Origin: Mermis nigrescens | Lineage: Eukaryota; Nematoda; Enoplea; Mermithida; Mermithidae | Assembly: GCA_036768485.1 (NCBI GenBank) | Contig: JAVLUZ010000750.1 | Location: 62,001 to 126,000, forward strand | Length of the DNA: 64,000 nucleotides | Reading direction: 5' to 3' | Shown: piece by piece, positions 45,101 to 54,100 of the stretch | Layout of the letters: every line of letters starts with the position of its first letter | Numbering within the stretch: position 1 is the stretch's first letter | Notes under the pieces: generated by a model | The model's input: only the letters and a program-made list of their open reading frames with translations | Database searches by the model: none | What the model was told of the DNA's origin: nothing | Translations under genes and position numbers: made by a program

Positions 45101-48100
45101 CAGGATTTTATTTCGGGGGGGGGCGAAGAGTTTGGGGTCAGATATCTCGAGGACATTAGATGGACAAAAAAAGGAATTTTCGGGTGTATCTTAACGAGCT
45201 CTATGAAATGGTGAAAAAATTTCAGGAAAGAAAATTTTCACTTCATTGCATACTCATATTACACAAATCTTCCGTTTAAACACTCTACAAAACCGATTTC
45301 TCGTCATTCAATCGACGAATAATTTTCTAACTTTTGTCTTTGTAGTTTTTCTTTTTGATTTACAAAAAGAAACGATAGAGCAAATAAATAATTTGGCGCG
45401 AAGCGCCGAAAAAATTTGACATGTTTTACATGTCTAACTCAAATTTGAGCGCTTTTGGGCGACTAGAAGACAAAAACTGAAGATAAACAAATCTCGGCGC
45501 GAAGCGCCGGAAAATTTTGAGTTTACTAGCTTAAAAGTACGCTAAAAACACGTTTCGGTGGTGTTTCAGCCCTGCTTCGAGAATTTTTCATTTTTTCCTC
45601 TAGGAACTCTTATGTGTTTCAAAAATTATTTTCAGTTTCCGGGGGGCGGCCCCTCGCTATCCCCTGAATACGGGCCTGCATACATGTAATTGCTCGAAAT
45701 GTGTGGGATTCCAGGCCATTTTAGGGGGGGATGGGGTGGGTGGATAAATAACTTTCAAGTTTTGGCCAAAAATTGCAAAAATACTCGTACATATAAAAAC
45801 ACAATTTTTCGTCAAAAATCAAAAATTTAATGACTTTGGGGGACGACTAAGACGCACAACATGACCGATATGGATGGTGGCCATTTGGGGGGGGGTTCAA
45901 AATTGAGCTTGTTGGGCCAAAATGACTTCAAAAACTAGTTTAAGCATTAAATAAGCGTTTGAACAACTTTATCAGTTTCACAGTTCTTGGCCAATTTGAA
46001 GCATTTTTGGAGAACATTTTCGATTTCCATCGGGTTTTGGCTTTCATTTTGCCTCACTTTCCCCACAAAATTTTCCATTTTTTTATTCTTTTGTCTAGAC
46101 TTCAGATTCCCTCCTTACGTGCTTGCCTGGGGACTAGGGATGTGCCGGTTAACCGGAACTGGAACCGAACCGGCTGGAACCGACCATTTTTTGGAACCGA
46201 ACCGGAACCGAGAACCGATTTTTTGATATTCTAAGAACCGGAACCGGAACCGATTTTTTGATTTTCTAAGAACCGGAACCGGAACCGATCTTTTTTGGAG
46301 TCGGTTCTCGGTTTTTTAAAATTAGATTTAAAAATCGAACTTCATAAAATTTAGTGAAGACATGAAGCAGCAATTCAATCTTTTATTACCCAAAAGTTTA
46401 CAGACTAAAACTTAGTATTGTTCAATGTAAATTATATTTTAGAAATAACAGTCGTTCTGCTTTTTCGCCATGTAGCCTGTTTCTGAGAGGGTCATAAATG
46501 ATTCCAGTGCAACTGAACAGCTGTTCCGATGGAACGCTTGTAGCTGGCGCTGCAAGCAGGGGCGAATCTAAGGGGCGGTGGGGCCGCCCCCCATTTACCA
46601 AAAATATTTGGCGAGATAGAGAATGGATATACAATTTGCAATTTTTTGGCCCTCAGTGACCATAATTTCTCAAATTTTTTCGGCGCTACGCGCCGGATGA
46701 TACCTATTAATGACATTTATTTACTTTCTTCGCCACCTGGAAGCCATTTTTTGTTCATATAGATTTCAAAACAATTTTAGCAGCAGAAACAGCTATTCTT
46801 GCATAGTTTTCTTCTATTTTCAATTAAAAATTTCGATGTTTCGCATCAAATGCTATAAATACAGTAAATCAAGCTGTAAATCATGCTTCTAGACGTCTAT
46901 CCGTCTTAATCTCACAAATTTTCCGGTGCTTCGCGCCACGGTTTTTTTTGTATTCGACAAAGATTTTTCCCGATGTACAAAGACTTTTCGGGACCGTCTT
47001 TGTACATGTACGAAGATTTTTGGAGAGACAAAAATTACAAAAAAAGGTCTAAAATTCGCAGAAATTTACGAGCGCTTCGCGTCGAAATGACTGATTGTGT
47101 GCTCTATTAATCTTTATAATGGCAGAAACTGCATTTCGAAAGAAAAATGTCAAATTTTTAGCGCTTCGCGCCGTTTTAAGACGATTCTTAGTGATTTTTG
47201 CCCTTAGAGACCCATAAATTAGCTGAAATACACTACCAAAAGTCGAACAACTCTGTTTTTACCACACTAAAATCGCTACTGTACCATATTATAGTACCCA
47301 AAAATTTGTGTGTACACAATGTACAAAGACTTTTGGGATCATCTTTGTACATGTCAAACGGACCTTGTACAAAAAAAACTGCTTCGTGCCAGAATTCTGA
47401 TAAACTCAAAGAATTTTAGTGATTTTTAGCACAAAATTATCGAAAATTTTAAAATATTAAGAAAAATATTGCATCAAAAGTGATTCAATGTAAAAGCATA
47501 TAATGTAAAACGCCGAAAAAATGCTATTTCGCGCGTGAAGGGCAAGATTTTGGACCTATTTTTGACTGTTTTTGGAAAAGTAGGGATACTGCCACCTTAG
47601 GAAAATCCTAGATCCGCCACTGGCTGCAAGATACTGCTTAGCTATAAACGCGAGAATTGGCAAATTCTTCGACTTCTCTTTCCACTATTGCAGCAGATCT
47701 TCGTCATGAATTAAGCATTTCGATTTCGTATAAGCCTCCAATTAAGAAACACATAGATAATATTCAGTGATTTATAAGTAAATTGTCAACTAGACGTAAA
47801 ACTTATTTGAACGTGCAGTTGCCAGATTGAAACGACTTCCTGAATAATTTATCTTTCGATTACATCGTCATATGTTCTGGTGAAGTCAGGCTATCAAGAG
47901 CGTGCATACTTTAACACAGGAACCGAGAACCGGAACCGGAACCGACGGTTCTCTAGTTGAAGAACCGGAACCGGAACCGACGGTTCCAACTTACGCAAGA
48001 ACCGGAACCGGAACCGTAACCGAAATTCTTGTTTTCCAAGAACCGGAACCGGAACTTTTTTTGAAAAACCTGGAACCGGAACATCCCTACTGGGGACGAC

Positions 48101-51100
48101 CGATTCTGGCGGGAACATATATATGCAACATGTGATTCGATACCCCCTTCCCCGATTTTTGGAAAAAAACCCTATTTTTAGAAAACAATTGAATTTTTTT
48201 AGTCTTTTTTAGGTTTTCTTTGACCATTTTTGGCCAGAAATTGAGAGTTCATCCCCTCCGCCCCCGAAATGACCGGGGACCTCCCAACCACACATGTAAC
48301 AGGGGGAGGGGGTATCCCTCAACCAAAGTCGGACGTCCTCCATGCCCCCCACAAAGCCAGAAAATTTTTGACCCCTATTTTTGGAAAAAATCGAATTTTT
48401 TGGCCGTTTTTAGGCGTCGACAAAAAATCGGAGTCATCCACCTATCCTCCTCGAAAAATGGCTGGAAACTTCCGCAACATTTCGAGCCGTTACATGTACA
48501 TACATGTATGCATACATGTAAGTGCCGTATAAATAGACTATGTACAGCATGGCCGATATGAGGGTGGGGTCAAAAGTGCTCAAACAGCGTTATAATTACG
48601 TTATTCCTCTGTTTCTGGTCAATTTCAAGCACATTCGAGGAAAATTAAGATTTGGCAAGCATTGACAGAAATTTTTCTAATTTTGAAGTATACATTTGTG
48701 GTAGGTATATATGTACATATATATACTCACTTACTAGATCAATCGTATTAGCCACTTTCCAATTTGATTGCGTTAAATGGTATCTAAATAAAACGTTTGC
48801 ATCTATTTAACAAATGATTTGACATGACCCAAACATTTGGTCAATTGTCAGAATTTTCGTCATTATTCGCGTGATTAGCTTTTTTTGTAAATCACATCTA
48901 ATCGAACGACTCAACCCAAGTCCTTTTTTAGGCTAATATGGCCGACTGCGGGTCGCCGGACGACTTTTCTATCCAATTGCGGAACGAAAATATGGCGCTT
49001 AAAAATTTAATGCGGGATTTGAGGTGTGCAAAACGAAAATATGTCTTGTTTATTTTTTATTATTTATTCCTAATCTTCGGGTTTTTCATATTTTTTCATT
49101 TTATTTTACATTTGCATTACATCGACATATTTTCTTTTTATAGCCGCTGTTTGTCAGTACATTTTTTGCCTTAATGATCGAAGTTGTATAACAGCAAATT
49201 AACACGTGTGATCGTGTAACACTCATGCACGCACAGCATAGGAATTTAGGTGGGGTGAAACCAATAATCTTTCTAAATCGTCTTTTTTTGGCTCTCATGT
49301 AAAAACATTGTTTTGAGGCGTTTCTGACGATGCACTTTCTTCCTGAACGATAAAAAATGGGAGATTCTGTCGAGAAAAATTTAATTCTGCAAAATTAGTC
49401 TAAAAACCCCGAAGAAACTAGGCACGTGTGTACTAAAAGATGGCCAAAAATTATACGGTTTTTTCGGCTAATTGAAGTGTCTTGTAGGCTGAAAAATTCT
49501 ATTCCCCACCCCAGCATCATGCATGGTAGCTATGTAAACATATAACAGCTCAAAATTGTGTAAGGGGGTAGTCGGCCATTTTAAGGCAAATTTGGGGTGT
49601 GTGTATATAAGGGGGGTGGGGGATTCCCCATCCATAGTTGGCTGTCCGCCCATCACCCTAAAGCCAGGAAATTTTTGACCACCCCTGATTTTTCGAAAAA
49701 ATTGAATTTTTTCAGCCAAAAGTTGAAGTTCATTACCCCCCACCCCCAATGGCCGGGGACCATCCCATTTCAAATTTTGAGCCGTTACATGTTTGATATT
49801 GGGCTGGAAATGACAAAAATGCATTCAAATAGATACATGGCGGTAGTAGCCAGACATTTGACAAACGTGGGATGGGGAAATCCCTCCACCTAAAGCTCAT
49901 ACCCTCGTCCCCCAAAGTTAAAAATTTTTTTTATCCTTTTTGGGAGAAATTCGCGTTTTTTGGCCATCTTTAGGTGCATAGGTGCGCAAGGTCAAATTTC
50001 AGGAAAAGTGGAAATCGCTTGATAGCTACATACGTGCTTCCTAAAAACGGCTCTGTAGTCCTTCTGGGGTCATAGAAATCAACTATATAGCCTTTTTGGT
50101 CTCAGAAAATTAGCTACATATATAGTCTTTTTGGACTAGAATAGCTGTTAATTTGTTTGTTGGAGTCGAGAAAATAGCTATATATATCCTTTTGAAACTC
50201 AGAAAAGACAACTAAATAGCATTTCTGAGCTCAAAAAAGACTATATAGCTAATTTTCTGAGCCCAAGAAGGCTGTATAGCTAATTTTCTGAGCCCAAAAA
50301 AGGCTATACAGCAATGGTTTTCGGGCCAAAATCGCTGTATAGCTATCAGTTTTTTTGAAGCTGAGGGGAGTAATACCTCCCTAACCCCCATCCTTATGCG
50401 TGTTTAGGTGCCTTTTTTACTATTTTTGGCCAAAAATTTCAGGTCATTAACTCTTTCCCTCAAAAAATGCCTATGTTGGCGATAGGACGTTAAGATTTTC
50501 TTCAAATTTAAAAATAGGAAGAAATGCTTGATTTACTCGTAGCTCTTTTAAAATATGCCGTTTCTTTAAAAATCAGAAGAAAAGGAGTCTCTGACGTGTC
50601 AACCTTCCTAACTTCGCGAAAATTAAATTTTTCAATCAAAGTCCTCTTCATCTTTTCGTTTTATATGTAAATGAATATTAGACATATTTTTCAAATTCAA
50701 ATCAGAAACAGTCAACCTTTTCTCCCATTTTTTAACAAAATCGAGAATTTTTCAATTTTCCTCCTTTACCAAAATATTTTTTTCATAAAATTTACACATT
50801 TTTCAGAATTTCTCAAAAGCCATAGCCGGAGCTTGATAGTTTATGATCGTACATGTATAGTGGTCGCCAAGAAAGATGACGCGCCATCACCCTCAGAATT
50901 ATAATGGAAGGTACGTCGCGAGCGCCGCGTTACGTCCATCATGCGCCATCATCTCTTTTTCTATTCAGCGCCATTAACCTCCATCATCACCGTTAATCTG
51001 GCGATACGGACGGCGCAATTTAGCCATTAATAGCACCAACAAGAAGGAAGCGCGCCAGCATTCACGTGCGCGCTTCCTTGTTGGCGCTATTAATAGCTAA

Positions 51101-54100
51101 ATTGCGCCGTCCGCATCGCCAGATTAACGGGATGATGGAGGTTAATGACGCTGAATAGAAAAAAGAGATGTTGGCGCATGATGGACGTAACGCGGCGCTC
51201 GCGACGCACCATCCATTATAATTCTGGGGGTGATGGCGCGTCATCTTTCATGGCGACCACTGTAATAGAGTCGGCCGTCCCTTATCCCCCACAGCCAGGA
51301 AAATTTTGACCCCATCCCGATTTTTGAAAAAATGAATTTTTTGGCCGTTTTTAGATCGGTTTTGACCAAAAATTTGAGGTCATCTCCCTTCTCCCCTCAA
51401 AATGGTCGGAAATCCCCATCCTAAATTTCGAGCCGTTACGTGTATCTTTAATATCTAATGATAAGTAAGACTTAAAATATATACAACATGTTTCCCCTTA
51501 TGAAGCAAGATCTGCCTGCATGAATTCGGCTATGAATTTGAGGGTGGTTATGAGCACGTATGGTCAACGTCTGGCAATAACACCCGAAAAGCTGAAAATT
51601 GGCATGCCTTGCGCGGCCTTCTATTTAGATATAGGCTGGCATCGCGCCAAAGTATTAGAAATTAAAAGCTTGGATCAGATTATGGTAATAATCGCGTATA
51701 CGAATAATAATAAATAAAAATAATTTCATTTCCAACTTGTATGAGCTTAAAAATTGATAGTGTCTATGTATGTTGTACCAAGACCGGTCTGCGAGGTTAG
51801 CCGCTGAGTTTTTGAACCAAAGCGATATTAAAAAATTTATTCATTTTTTTGGCATTCCTTCTGCCTTATTTCCCGCCATAGATTTTCCATTTTTCCTTTC
51901 TGGTATGTAGGTAGGATTTAAGTTGAGTTAACCATTTCGTTGAGACCATATATGTCGGCAGCACCGAATTCTGGGGGTCCAATGGGGCGAAATTGCCAAA
52001 AATAGAATCAAAAATTTAATTTTGGAGTTCTATCGATTGGGGGGTGGTCGCTGTATTTTGGGGGGACCGCCTACGCCCATGTCTTTTTGAGACCACTGAA
52101 GGTAAATTAGATCTTATTTTCCTTGCGACTTTTTTATCCTCTGGGATGGAAGGAATCATCATTTGTTTCTGGCTGCAAGTAAGCACTAAACTGATGCAAT
52201 GAATTTCTTATTGTCAGATAGGTTTCGTGTTGAAGGTTTCACGATGAAAACGGAAACTATGCTTTTGCTAAATTAAAAGTTGTCTCGCTAACTTATCCAG
52301 GCCTGTTTGACCTCCATTCTTGGGGCATTAGGAGACACTACTACATGTAGTAATGGTGTCTTTCATGCGGGAACAAGTTTTGCTTTATTAATTATTAATT
52401 TGCAAAACGTAACGCACAAGTTTATACTACTTTTGCAGACTAATTACGATTTTCAAGTATATGTGCTGACCGTTGGAATGTAATGGATAATTAGTTCTTA
52501 TTTTACATATGTAGATCAGCGCTAAAAGGCTTATTGATCACAATTTATTGAATAATTCCACATGAAATTTGTAATTAAGCTTTCAATTTTCTGAATTTCA
52601 AAAGGAAATCCGATAAACCAATTTATGAAGCAATCTAATTATGTATGTGTCGTGTGCGTACCAGCGTTGAATTGCTGCTTCTTACTAAAGAAATGAACAA
52701 TGAATTTTCATGTAGGATTAAAAGTTTGTAACTTAGCCAACCTATGCTGTTGTGTAGTTCAGGTTTTTTGTTATAAACTTATCTAATGAAATCCATGCAG
52801 ACAACTGTGCTCTTATCGGGGTTGCAAAGTGCTCTTGTCCAACCAATGGTTAAGCATAGGCGCAAAAAAACCTCAATCGCTAAAAAATGCCTCCAAAGGC
52901 CTCAGAAAGCCTCAAAAAGGGGGAAAACTTCCAACTTGGCAACCCTGGCTATTATTACTGTCGCTATTCATTGCTACATGTTCATGGTCATACATGCACT
53001 GCATTAGAATTCTGGGGGGCTATATTTTTAAAGTTTCATTTTTTGGGCCGAAAAATGGTGGATACGCGTCGCAAACTTCATTTTCTGACTTTTCTGACGA
53101 TGTTCTATTTTATAGAATATAAAACATCACAAAAATTTCAGAAAAAAATTAAAAAAAGGTCGAACAAATTAAACACCTTATGCATAGAGTATACGGCGCG
53201 AAACGCTAAAAATTCGACACTTTTGAGCAAATAGGTAGCTTAAAAAACGCTTTAAAAACAATTTCCTATGAATATTTACCCCCCCCACCCCCTCGCAGAA
53301 ATTTTTTTATGCCTCCCAGAATTCGCGATTTTTTGAAAGTTTCAATAACTTTCCAGAAGATTTGTAAAAAAGGTACTGTTTCAAGCGTTTTTCGCTATCT
53401 ATTTTCTCAAAAGTGACAAATTTTCGGCTGGACCATATTTCGTTCAATTTGCTCGATTTTTTTTTTTTTTGATTTTTTTCGGAAATTTTTCGTGTTTTTG
53501 ATGCTTTAGAAAGTTTCGCTGGAAACGCCGATAATCGATATTTTTGACGCTTAAAGGCACTTGAAAAATTTCACCACCTGAGTTCCCATGTTGTGCATGT
53601 CTGTTCCTAGCTCTTCCTTACTATAACTCGTTGTGTGCATTTAAGTGTCTTTACGTTGATTACGGGACGTTGGACACTGTTAGCATCAAAGAGCTTCGTT
53701 TGTTGCCAAAAACGTTGATGCAATTGCCGGCGCAAGCGATGCAATGCAAATTGGCGCATATTAAACCAATAAATGATGAGAAAGTAAATCATATATGTAC
53801 ATACGTACTCACCACACGGTTGGGTGGTGGGTTTTGGGGGTCACTCCTCGGAAGGCCGAATATCCTTCCCCCAAAAATCAAAATACCCCCAGGATTCAAT
53901 TCTTCAATTTTTTTTAGTATTCTCTGCGATTTTTTGATGTTAATGGATAGTGCTCGGTGAGAAACGTCGAAAAATGGTGTTTTTTCACCGCCATATCACA
54001 ATTTTTAAGACCATTTTTTACCTTCAAAAAATCTCGCACACCCCTCCCCCAGAATTTTGATGCTGCCCATCTATGGCACTCACTCGTATGTACATAGATC

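Larger units (their letters stand above)
46422..47690 (-). pseudogene. hAT transposase C-terminal domain, interrupted
   Basis: 47623-47690 reads WKEKSKNLPILAFIAKQYLA; 46422-46548 continues APATSVPSEQLFSCTG then RNRLHGEKAERLLFLKYNL. This is the hAT dimerisation signature (LP.La..A..yL..paTSvpSE..FS..G......RnrL....ae.L.FLk.Nl). A TAG replaces the first of the two usual Trp codons, and the domain is broken by the insertion at 46557-47622. Confidence 0.85.
46135..48089. mobile_element. hAT transposon with transposase remnant, 1955 bp, perfect 8-bp TSD
   Basis: Inverted ends TAGGGATGT at both sides; flanking direct repeat CTGGGGAC at 46127-46134 and 48090-48097. Arrays of GGAACCGGAACC lie inside both ends (46145-46300 and 47920-48080), in mirrored orientation. 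The interior encodes, on the minus strand, the C-terminal hAT dimerisation domain (46422-46548 and 47623-47690), split by a nested element at 46557-47622. The N-terminal transposase is missing. Sits in intron 12 of the LOTUS-Tudor gene. Confidence 0.9.

Noticed and set aside
46145..46300. Thr/Gly/Pro/Glu-rich frames near 46.1 and 48.0 kb
   Set aside because: Translations of the GGAACC subterminal arrays of the hAT element.
50045..50345. CRISPR-like array
   Set aside because: Units are contiguous and degenerate, with no unique spacers, and the genome is animal.
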